Shown: piece after piece, positions 23,921-35,900 of the stretch | How positions within the stretch are numbered: position 1 is the stretch's first letter | How the letters are laid out: each line of letters begins with the position of its first letter | DNA from: an uncultured Pseudomonas sp. | GTDB lineage: Bacteria; Pseudomonadota; Gammaproteobacteria; Pseudomonadales; Pseudomonadaceae | Length of the DNA stretch: 64,000 bases | Direction of reading: 5' to 3' | Assembly: GCA_943912755.1 (NCBI GenBank) | Contig: CALTWF010000018.1 | Coordinates: 1-64,000 of the forward strand | The notes under the pieces: generated by a model | The model's input: only the letters and a program-made list of their open reading frames with translations | What the model was told of the DNA's origin: nothing | Databases searched by the model: none | Translations under genes and position numbers: made by a program

Positions 23921-26900
23921 TCAAAGCACCAGGTTGCTGCGCTCTTCCTCGGTTAACCGGGCTCGCGCCTGCTCATCCAGCGCCCCGGTGCCCAGCACTC
24001 GCACCGAGCTCTGGCGGTCATCCAGCGGCGCACGACTGGCCCCCGCCTCGTCACCCGGCAAACGCTCGTCACCAAAGCCCAGCACCCGTACCGAGAAGAT
24101 CGACGGTGCCCGCTGGCGCGCCGCGTCCTGCTGCTGGCGGCCCACCTGGTCGGCGGCCTGGGTCGCCGAGTTGGCGGCGGCACTGGCCGAGGCCATGGCG
24201 TTGGTGTTGACCATCGCCGCCACCGGCAGGCCGGTGGACTTGCCCTGGGTCTGGATGTTGGCGGCGTTGACCACCTGCAGGGCGGCGATGTTGACGTTGC
24301 CCGACACGCGGATCCCCGCCTCGCCGGCATCGATGGTGCCCTGCGGGGCAATCAGGTCGATGTCCCCCGGCGGCACCTCGGCGATCGGGTTGAGGGTAGC
24401 GATACCGGCACCGGTGGCCGGTACCTGCGGCGACAGGGTGACGTTGCCCCAGGTGTCGTAGACCCGCTTGGGCGGGGTGTACACCAGGGTGGTCTTGGTA
24501 CCCCGGCCGGCGTTGATGTCGCCCTCCGCCGACCAGGCCTGGATCGACCCGCCGAAGGTGGTCATGATCCGGCTCTGGCCGAGCAGGATGCTGCCCTGGG
24601 AATAGGACTGGATATTGCCCGCGCCCAGGGTCACCACGCCCGCCGTGGAGGGCGGCGCCGCGCCCTCGACGCCGAACACCTGCTGCCCGCCCGGGCTGAG
24701 CAACTGTATATCGCCACCGAAGTTGGTGTGGATGCCGGCCCCGCCGAACAGGACGATGTCGCCGTCGTAGCTGATCGGGTTGCCCGCCACATCGCGGCTC
24801 GGGAACAGCGCAGCGATGGCGTTGCGCCCGCGCAGGTAGCTGCCGGTGCGCAGCCCCGAGGCATCGGTGTACTCGCGACCGGCGGCCTTGAGTTCCTCGA
24901 AGTAGACCTGGCGGGCAAAGATCCGCTGCTGCTCGGCCGGCAATGCGGCGAACCAGGTCCGCGCCGCCTCGCTGTCGCCACTGAAACCGAAGCGCTCGCC
25001 GAGCCAGGCCACCAGGTCCTCGTCGTACAGGCGCACCACCTTGCCCGGCTGGTCGGCCAGCGGTGTGCCGCTCGCGGCCAGGTTGAGCGGGTCCAGGTAG
25101 CGGGCGAGGAAGGCGTTGTAGTCGGCACCGGCAGCACCGGCCTGCAGCACTACGCTGGCCCCCTGGCGGCTGTCGCCCGGCAGGATCGCGCCGAGGCTGT
25201 TGATCACCGCACGGTCTTCCATCAGCACGTTGCGCCCGGCGCTGATTTCCAGGGTGCCGGGGCCGGCGACGTTGAAGCTGCTGTAGAGGATGTCGCGACC
25301 GGCCTGGACCAGGGAGATGTCGTTGGCGTTGTAGTGGATGAAGAGGTTGCCGATGGATTGGCTACCGTCGTTGCCAGGTGTGTTGCCGACCCAAGGTGGC
25401 GCCGAACGACTGCTGCCCAGTTGCGTACCGGAGGCCACGATGTCGCGCCCGGCGATCATCCGCACGGCGCCGGCGCCTTCGTACCAAGTCTGCCCGGCCA
25501 GGTTGCCTGCAGTGATTGCATATGATGAAAACTGAATCACTTCGCCACTCGACAGCCCGACGATATCGCCCCTCATCGCATAGAAGCGCGAGGGTTCCAG
25601 CCCACCCGGCAGGATGCCGGCAGTATCGGCACCGAAGTAGAACAGCGGTGTGGAACCAAGCGGCACGCTGCGTCCACCGACATTGCCGTTGCTGATCACC
25701 GGCGTGGTGGTGCTCAGTCCGTAGCCGGCAAAGGCCGGATTCCAGATCGAGGCCAGATTCTGTGAGTCGGTACCCGAACGCTGGACCGAATAGCCACCAG
25801 CGTAGATCGAGTCCCCCGCCAGCAGTTGCAGTTCGCCGCTGGCTGACGGTGCCAACAAGAGGGAATAGGGCGCCAGTGCAGAAAGCTGGCCCGTATTACC
25901 AGTGGCCGAAGCGCCGAGGTAGAGGCTGCCTTGCGCAGCAACGGCGCGCAAGATCGAGGGATAGATGAAGCGGCCATCAGTGCTTGACGTATTGGCATTG
26001 ATCAGTTGGTTGACTCTCGATATCCCATGAAAGTCGCTGATCTGCGTGCTGGGCGTCAGGTTGCCCCCCGCCGAGAACAGATCTATGGCGGTATTAGCGG
26101 TCCAAAGACTGAACCAGGTACTGCCTCCGCCAGCGTACTGGCTGCCATTGGCACCAGTGAAGGGGGTGGTATTGGGCACAGTGATCCGCCCCGGATCACC
26201 CGCGCCACCCACTACCAGATCTCCGCGGGCTGCCAGGCGCATGCCAGCATCGCCAGGCACCAGCACCAGTCCACCCGAAGCGGCGCCCAGGCTGGAGCGA
26301 TAAAGCTCATAAGCCCGAGTTTCGGCAGGGTCCTGTTGAGGCTGGCTCAAACCATAACGCAGGTCGATACCACCGACGCTTCCCGCCAACAGCGAGGTGC
26401 TCCCGCGCAGGTTGGCCAAGACCCCTTGCAGATCCAGACGGCTGTTGCCCGTCGAGCTGAGCGTCCGGGCAGCAATGTCGGGGTTCATCACGCCACCGAT
26501 GCGGATATCGATGTCGCCACCGCCGGTAAGGCGCAATTCTCCATCGGCGCCCACACGGCCGCTGCCTCCGATAGCAACGACCACCCCCTGGCTACGCAAG
26601 TCGTCGTCGCGCACGCCAGCATGATCGCCACCACGCGCCTGCTGATTGCCCGCCTGGCCAGCGACTCGCAGGTTCACATCACCGCCCCCCAGGGTGCCGT
26701 AGCCAGTGAAGCCGACCAGATAAGGAGCACCTCCCAGCGGGTCTGCCGCGTAGGTACCGAAGTTGATCCACCAGGCAGCAGGCTGATCGTCCTGCGTCGC
26801 CCCACCGTTGCCCTGGCGCCACAGCCAGTTGCCCACCTGGGCACTGCCGTACTGGGCATTGCCGGTGGTGCCGTTGGCGTCGACCCATTGATCGCCCGTC

Positions 26901-29900
26901 AAGTCACCGCCCACACGAATGTCCAGGTTGCCGCCGCGCTCGGGGAACCACGCCTGGTATTGGGCCAGGGTCAGGCTCTCGTATTCGCTGCCACTGCTGC
27001 CCAGCAAGGATCCACCGCGTTGCCCGCGCGCCTGCTGGTAGGCAGCCGTGACGTCCTGCGCTTGGGTGCCGGCGGTGTAGACACCGTAAGGCGAGTTCTG
27101 CAACAGCGAACCAGCTGCAGCCAGGTCAAGGTCGCCGGTCCCGGTACGCAAGACACTGTAGAGTTGGCGTTGCGCAGTCGCGATAGTCGTCGATTGGGTC
27201 TCGACACAGAGGGATGAATCGATAACACACCAATCGAGCATATCTTCGCTGACCGGGGAACCCGCCAGCTCGCCAAACCAGTTATCGACAGCCCAGGTCC
27301 ACTGCGGTTTGTCGATGCAGATATCTCCCCAGAAGCAAAAGTCGCTGGTGCTGTCATCGACTGCGGACCAAGGCTCCAGGCCGAACATTGCTGCATCTTC
27401 GTTGAACACCCGACCCGCCGAACCCGTCACGATCGTGGCAGCGTAATGTGTATCTGCCAGACGCAACGTACCCTGCCCGTCAACGCGAGTCAGACGACTG
27501 TCCGCCGCCTCCAGGTCCGCTCCGGCCACCAACCGCATCGACCATGACTGACTGCCGGCAGGCAGCATGCTCGCCAGTGCCCAGTTGCGCCCGCCACCGC
27601 TGCGCAGGTTCACGAACGTGGTGCCCTCGGGCAGCTTCACGTCGGTTTCCGAAGGAATCAGCGCACCGCGCGCCAGGGTCAGATCACCGTTGAGCACCAG
27701 GGTGTTCGGCGCGCTGGCCTCATTGCGCGCGATGCTCGGCAAGGGCACTCCCGCCGGCCAGCGCATCGTGCCGACACTGGCGTTGCTCACCAGCAGGGTA
27801 CCGGCGCCCAGGCGGGTACCCGCCGACAGGGTCACGGCCTGCTCCAGCAGACTGCCGGCTGCAAACAGCAAGTAACCGCCGGCATCGCGGATGTCGGCAC
27901 CCAGCACGCTGCCGGCCGCCAGGGTATACGGCGCGGTCAGGCTGGCCTCGACCGCAAGGCGGGTACCGGCTGCCAGGGTGGCGCCCTTGATCGGCAGTTC
28001 GTAGTTCAAGGTGACGCCGCCCTGGAACACCGTGCCATCGGCAAGGGTCACGCCTGGGCCCGGCACCACCAGGTCGGCAGCAAATGGCTGCACACCGGCG
28101 ACCAGCAGCCAGCCATCGTCATCCGGACTGGCCGGTGTCGGCGCGAAGCCGTCGTTGATGCTGCCGTAAAGGGTCAGGTCGCCGCCGGCGCGCAGCACCA
28201 GGCCGCCCACTTCTCCGGAGCCCTGGACCGAGGGGTCGCGCTGGGTACGAGGGTTGAGGCTGGCATAACGATAGCCAGACAGATCGATATCGCCCTGCAC
28301 CACCAGATCGCCGTCCGCCGTGGCACTGGCAATCTCGACACCCGGACGCAGGTGCAAGGCGTCGAGGTAACGCTCGTTGTTCAGGCCGGCCAGCTTGTCC
28401 TGCATTAGCGCGGTATTCGCCAGCGCGGCACTGATGAACGCGCTGCTCTCGAAATGCTTGCCGTCGAGATAGGCCTGGTCGATGACCTGGTAGGGCTTGC
28501 CGCTGGTGGCAGGATCGCTTCCCAGCGGCGCGTCGGTGTAGCGCTGCATGCCATACACCGAGATGGACGCGGCGCCCTGGATGTCATAGGTACCGCTGGC
28601 ATCGATGGCGATATCGCCGGCAGTGGCGCCCCCGATACGCGGTGCCTTGAAGTCAAGGGTGCCGAGGGCCACCAGGTCGCTGCGACCGCTGGCGGTGCCA
28701 TGGCGCAGGTCGATACGCGCACCGTCGGCCAACACCAGACCGCCATTGCTGCTGGACAGCTCGACGATGGCCCGGTTGGGGCTGTCGATGGTCTGCCCGT
28801 AGCTGTCCACCCGCAGCAGGCTGCCATGGGCATCGAGTACGGATTGGCTGCCCAGGGTCAGGCCGTCGCGGGCGGCCAAGCGGATGCTGCCGACCTGCTC
28901 GCCGCTGGCGTCGACCAGCCCGCTGACGGTGAGCGCACCGCCATCGAGCGACAGCTCGATGCTGCTGGCCTTGAGGCCATCGCCGATAGTCAGGTCGCCT
29001 TCCTTGAGCTGGAAGCGTCGTGCGCCGAATACCTGGCCGTCGTTCAGGCGCTGGTTGAGCGCGGCGAAGTCGTCGCTCAGTTCGCCATCGCCAAGGTGGC
29101 GGGCGCGGACTTCGACTTCGGCGCCGGCATAGGGCACCAGGCTCCCGGCAGCCTGGTAGACGCCGCTGGTAGAGCCGAGGATGGCGCCTTGCAGGTCCAC
29201 CGTCCCGGCGCTTTCGCCAAGGGCAATGGCGCTGAGGCTACCGCCCTGGTTGTTGCGAGCCGAAAGGTCGACGGTAGAGCCGATCACCTGGCGAATATCG
29301 CCGTTGTCACTGCGCAGCAGCAGGTCGCCGCCCCAGCTGTATTTCTCCACATCGTTGAAAGTCGCGGTACGCCCGGCCAGGTCGATGTACGAGGCAGCGC
29401 CCAGGCGCAGGTCGCCGCTGGCGGTCAGGCTGAGCTTGCCGCTGGGCAGCTCGACCCGGGTATCGACCAGCAGGTTGGACGCGCTCATCGACCACTCGGC
29501 GCCGAGGGCCTCGGTGCCCTTGCTGGCCGCAGCCGGCACGCCGCCAACCGGCGCCTCCAGGCGCAGGTCGCCGCCGACGCTCAGGCGCGTGACCGAACCG
29601 GCCGTACCGGTGAGCAACGGCGTGCGCATCAGCAGTTCGCCGCCGCTGTAGGCAAAGCCCTTGCCGCTGACGTACTCGCCCTGACTCTGGTACACCGCCA
29701 GGCTGCCGCGGTGGTTGGCACCGATCTGCTTGCTGGCATTCAACTCCACGCTGGAGAAGCCCAGGGCCAGACGTGCCTCGTCGGTTTGGCCGGACGGCTG
29801 GGTATTCGCCGCATAGCCCAGCTCGATGGTTTCGGCTTCGATCAACAGGCGTCCGCTGCCATTGCCCGGTCCACCTTCGATGGCGGCTGCCGGGGCTTGG

Positions 29901-32900
29901 GTGGCCCCGCTCCAGATCAGCGAAGCGGTACGGATGCTGGCGACATCGTCGGCATCGCCATAGCCCTGGATCGCCGGGCTGCCCAGCACCAGGTTGGCCA
30001 GGCTGGAACGACCGGTAAGCGGGTCGCGGGTGTCGAGGCTGACCGTGCCGAAGAAGTTGATCGAATCACGGGCGGTGAGGATCAGGCTTTCCAGGGCTGG
30101 CGCGCCATGGCTGGCATCGCCTTGCAGCAGGCGGGTCAATACCGATTGGTTGAGGCCAAGCCCCATCGGAAGAACATGGCTCGCGGCAGCGGCTTGCAAC
30201 GCGTCGACCTCGCCGACATTGACAGCGCTGACCGCCAGGCTGAGGTTGCGGGTGCCGTAGCGCACGTTGTCGCCAATGCTGACATTGCCATTGCTGACGA
30301 TGCCAATGGTGTCTTCGGAGTAGAGCTGCGATTCGCCGCAGGCCTGTTCGCCACATACCCCGAGATTGATCGCCCCGATGCTCTGGGTACCGGGTGCCTG
30401 CAGGTTGAGCCAGCCGTTCGAGACTGCCAGCAGCGCCCCCGTCGATCCCACCCGGTAACTGTAGCCATCGGTGGAATCGAAGGCCGCGTCGCCCTCACCC
30501 AGGGTGTCGATGCGCGCCCCTTGCTCCAGGGTCACGTTGCCCACCAGCATCACTTCCGGCCCGCGCAGGACACTGCCTTCGCGCATGACGATGTTGCCAC
30601 GCGAGCCCAGGAACGCGACCTCACTGCCTTGCTGGCCATAGATCACCGTGGGCACGGCACCAAGCACCATGCGGCTGGCACCAAAACGATTGAGCTCGGA
30701 GGCACGCAGGCTGGCCCCGGAGAAATCATCGGTGACGTTGGCGCCATCGGCCAGGACTTCGATGTCGCCGAGAATCAGCAGCGAACCGCCATAACCATCC
30801 TTCGCGGGGGTGAAGTCGACAGCGCCAGCAGCATTCAGCTTGCTTGCGCTCGATACCTGCAGCAACAGGGAACGGGCATCGGCTGGCAGCATCGCTCGCG
30901 GCAGACCCTGGCGAATAGCGTCGGCCAGAATGAAATCGGCATAGCTGGTTTCGTTGTACTGCGAGTAGCGTCGCAGGACGTCGGCGGACGAGAGGATCAC
31001 CTGGCTGGGCAATGCATCGCGAATCGTCGTACCGGCGATGGACAGCTGGCCGGAGGTACTCCAGGAGCCGTTGCGCAAAGCCTGGCTGGACAGGTTGGCG
31101 CCCTGCCCGGCCAACCCGTTGATTTCGACCCGGAAGGCCCCCGGCAACAGTGCGTAGGTGGACGGCAACAGCGTATAGGTCCCTGCCGGCAAGCCCGGCA
31201 CGCCCGCACCGATAGTAATCTGTTGACCGGTCAATGGCTGTACCGCGCCCGCCTCGCCTCCCGCCGGCGCGCTGACCGCCTGCACGCCAGGCACAATGGC
31301 ATAGACCGGGTTGTCGGCCAGCCCCGGCAGCAGGAAACGCCCTTGCGCATCGATCTGCACCAGCGGGTTATAGCGCGCATCGGTGGAACCGCCACGGCCG
31401 GACACGAATCCGGCGCCAGTCAACTCACCACCGCCGCTGAGATCTATCAGCGCACCTGGCTGGATGTCGATCTGCTCGTACGCAAAGGTCACGCCAGTCT
31501 CGAGGGCAGAGCCATAGGAGTTTGCGCCACCTGCGCCCTGCAATTTGACGTCCTTGCCAGCAAAACTGTACTTGATGCCATCAGTGGTCCCGCCGTAAGG
31601 CATGACCAGACCGGCCCCACTCACCGAGGTGACGCTGCCTGGCAACAGGTGAACCTCTTTCAGCCCATTTGTAATGCCGCTGAAACTGATCGCACCCAAC
31701 GGCGCGCGCACCACCCCGCCCTGCTCGACCACCGCAGCACCCAGCGCCAAGTAGCCGAATACCGAGTAGGGCACGGCCGGCGTCGAGTCGCCGACACGAC
31801 CGATACGCAACAGTGATTCCGGATCGATTGCGGGTTGGCCAGACATCAGCCGGTATCCCGCCATCACCTCGGCGATGGCACCAGTGGCCGGGTAGATCTG
31901 GGTCGCCAGCAGATCGAGATTGCCGGGTAGCCACAACCGGGTGCGGGAATCGGTGCCATAGGGCGACAGGAACCGAAGCTCGCCATCGCTGCGCAGCTCG
32001 GTGTGGGCAAAGCCCGTCGTTTGCAGGATGGACTCGAACGCAGTGTGGTTCAGGATCGATGAGTACGAGCCCAGATAAACGCCTCCGGCGATATCGAGCA
32101 GATGACTGGCATGCACGCTGAGCGATCCCGTCGGGGTCAGCCCGGAAGGTTGCGAGTTGGCTGGCAGCGGATTGAGCCGTGAGGCGCCAGCAAAGTACTG
32201 GCCGGTTCCGGAGAGCATCACATAGGGTGCCCGCAGCTCCACCGCTGCGGCCTCGTCCGCCGAGGACGCCGCGTCGAACAGCGAGCCATACAGGCGCATT
32301 GCCTGGCTGGTAGCGAGGCGGGTTCCGGACTCCAATGCCAACACGCCATGACTGAACAGGGTCAGATCGGTGAAGCCGCCCGCCTGGATCTCGTCGGCCC
32401 CCACCCGGGCCTGCCCATAGACCAAGCCTGAGGTGGCTTCACCGGGCAGAACACCTGCCAGGACATCCTCCTCCGTAGCTGATTGCCCCAACACCAGTCG
32501 ACGCACATTCAGGACCGAACCATCGGTGGTGCTGCTCGCATAGACGGGGGTTTCCAGGGCCACCTGCAAACTGCCGCCGGCCGCCGTCGAGCCACCAGCG
32601 GCGGCATGCAGCGAGCCGTCGAGCAGCAACCCACGATGGGAAGCCAGGGCGATGCTGCCACCGTTGCTGGCGATCTCGCGACTGCCCACGCCACGCACAT
32701 CCAGCACGGCACTGGCCCCGGACGCCTCCAGGCGCGAGCCGGGACGCAGGACGACGAAGGCATCGGCAGCGGTTGCCGTCGCCAGTTGGGTGTCCACGGT
32801 GCCGCCGATGACGATGCTGCCGCCAGCATCGACCCGGCCATAGCGCCGCCCCAGGGAGTCCAGTGCCCAGTTGGCTTGGCCGGACACGTCCAGCAGCGCC

Positions 32901-35900
32901 TGCTCGCCGATCCAGATCGAGCGTGCATTGGCCTGGTTATCACCCAGGACTTCGTTCTCCAGCGGATCGATGTCACCGAACTGCTGCTGGCGAATATCGA
33001 TACTGCCGCCATGGGCCAGCAAGCTGCCAAGCACGGTGATCTGGCCTGGCCCGCGCAAGCGGATCGATTGGCCTGGATCCACCTGCAGCAGGCTGCCCTC
33101 GCCAAGGGTCAGGGTCTGGCTGGCAGCATCGACCAGGCTGGCGACATCACCACCGACCTGCAGCGCCAGACTGGCACCGGCACGCTGGGTCAGCACACCG
33201 GCCAGCGGGTCTTCCTGATACAGCGGCGGCGTCCAGGCTTCCAGCGCGCGCCCGCCAGGATCACTGCCGGATACCTCACTGGCGTTTTCAGTCCAGCGCC
33301 ACACCGGACGGGTGACCTGCACCTGGGTGCCCTCGGCCACTTCCAGGCCTGCCTGGCCGTTGATCTTGTAGTGGGCGAAGCCCAGGGAGAACTGCTCCGG
33401 TGCGAGGTAGAGCGTGTCATCCGACTCGTCGGTGGCGCTGCCACCGATGTTGACCCGTCCAGAACGCAGCGACAACGTGCCTGCCCCCGTCATGCCCAGG
33501 CCGCGCAGCTCGCCACCGAGCTGCAACGCACCGGTCGCGGCCAATGCCGTGCTGGCGCTGGCATGCAGGGTGATATCACCGCCCTTGCCGCCACGGCGCT
33601 CGCCGTCAGCGCCGATGCTTGCCCCCGACGACACATCCAGCAGCGAGCCATCGCCCAGCACTACATCGCCACCGTTGCGCAGGCTGATGCGACCGCCATC
33701 GCGCCAGGCAGCCAGGGTACCGGCGTCGGCGTCGAGCAACTGGTTGCTCCAGCGCCCGCTGGCATCCAGATGCACACCGTCCGCCACCCGCAGGCTGCCC
33801 TGCTGGTCCTGAGGATCGAGATAGACATCGATGGCGGCAGAGCTGGCGTTGACCTGCCGGCGCACGTTGCCGGCTTCGATCACCCCGGCGCGAACGGTCA
33901 GGTCGGCATTGATATCGACGCGCTTGGCGAACAGCCCCAGCTCGCCGCCGTCGGCCAGTTGCAGCGCGTCATTGACCTCGACCGACTCCAGCGCCGAGAT
34001 CTTCAGGCCACCGAGGCCGAAGCTGTTGAGCATATCGCTGTCCAGAATCAGCGAGCCCTGGCGCGTGCCGTCGACGCTGTCGTCCAGGCCGATGGTGCCA
34101 GCATCGACACCGACGCCGGCCGCGATGTCGACCCGTTGCACGGTCTGTGCACTGGCACCGAGGGCGTACTGCAACAACCCGCTGCTCTTCACGTAGTACG
34201 GGGTGTACTCGCCGACGATCAGCTGGGCACCGCGGGCCAGCGCCTTCTGCGACTGGTTGTAGCCGTCCAGCCCGGCCTGCGCCGCCTGGGTCTGGCTGTC
34301 GCCCTGGAACACCGTGCCGACGATATCGCCCTGCAGCACCGCATTGGCCGTGCCGACCACCAGGCTGCCGGCATCGCGGCCCACGGTGTAGCCGTTCTCG
34401 TAACGCTGCGCGGCGCCGATCAGCGGGTTGTAGAAGGTGCGGGTCTGGTTCCAGCGTTCGCTGTAATCCTCGTAGCCGCGATAGATGCCGTCGTAGAGCA
34501 GGTCGCCCGGAGCCTTGGACAGCTCGTACAGGCGCCCGTCGCTGCCCTTGAGCCAGGTCTGCTTGATGTAGCCGCCCTGCACGTCGAGGGTGCCGCCGGA
34601 CAGGTTGATCTGCGAGCCCTGCTGGGTCACCAGGTCGTTGCCGGTAAAGCGCACGCTGCCGCCCTGGGCCATCCACTCGCCCACCGAGTGGCCCTGGGTG
34701 CCGAGGTAACCGGCCACTTCCAGCAGGCCGCCCGCGGTGTACCAGCGGTCGCTGGCATAGCCGTTGGTACCGGCGGCAACGCGCACCAGGTCGCGCACGT
34801 CGACCCACACGTCCTGGCTGTTGAGGGTGCCGCTCTCGCGGTTGACCGAGGCATCGCGCTGCTCGTTGCCCTGCACGTTGACCTTGATGCTGTTGGTTTC
34901 CATGGCGACCTTGACGCCTACCGCACCGGACACGTCGATGCTGGCGCCATCGCGCACCAGGGCGCGCTGCCCGGCGTTGACCACTACCTGGCCGCCGGTG
35001 GCGAGGGTCACGGAACCGCCCTGGAAATCGACGGTACCGTTGCTGGTGATCTCGATGCGCGACTGCTCGCGGCGGTCGAGGTCGGCCTGGGTGACCTCGC
35101 CGGTGGCACCGCTTACGGGTACCAGGGCGGCGGCGCGCTGGGTGTCCAGCGCGGTGCTGCCGCTGCTATCGAGGAGGATGGCGCTGGTGCTGCCCTCGCC
35201 CAGGGTCACCGCTTCGCTGGCCTTCAGGTGCAGGGTGCCGCGGGTGTCCACCGAGGTGCTGGCCAGCAGCACGCCATCCTGCTGCACCGTGCGCCCGGCC
35301 AGGGTGATATCGCCGCTGGCGGCCTGGATGATGCCGCTGTTGCGTACCGCCCCGGAGCCGCCCGCCACCTGCAGCGCCTGCACCTCGTTGCCGCGGGTGG
35401 TGGACGTGAGGTTGCCGTCGCTGCCCACGCCCTTGCGGATGACGAAGTCATCGCCGGCCGCCAGCAGCGTCTGGCCACGGTTGGTGGAAATGCTGCCGGC
35501 GTTCTCCACCTCGTTGCCCAGCAGCAGCACGTAGCCGCCGCCGGCGGTGCTGGTCGCCGGGTCGCGAGTGGTGATCTGCGCCCCGCGCTCCACGCGCACC
35601 GCACCGGCGGCATCGGTGAAGCTCGGTTGAGCGTTGTTGTTGGCGTACAGGCCGTTATCGCGGAACTGGCTGTCGCTCATGCTGGCGGCCGCGACCACCA
35701 GGTTGCGGGTATTGACCTGGCTGGTGCCGTCGAAGATCACGCCGTTGCGGTTGAGCACCATCACCGTGCCGTCGGCCTCGATGCGACCGAGGATCTGGCT
35801 CGGGCGCGCCTGCGGGTCGTTGACCCGGTTGAGCACCGCCCAGTCGCTCTGCTGCTGGAACTTCAGGGTGGTGTCACGACCGACGTTGAAGCTCTCCCAG

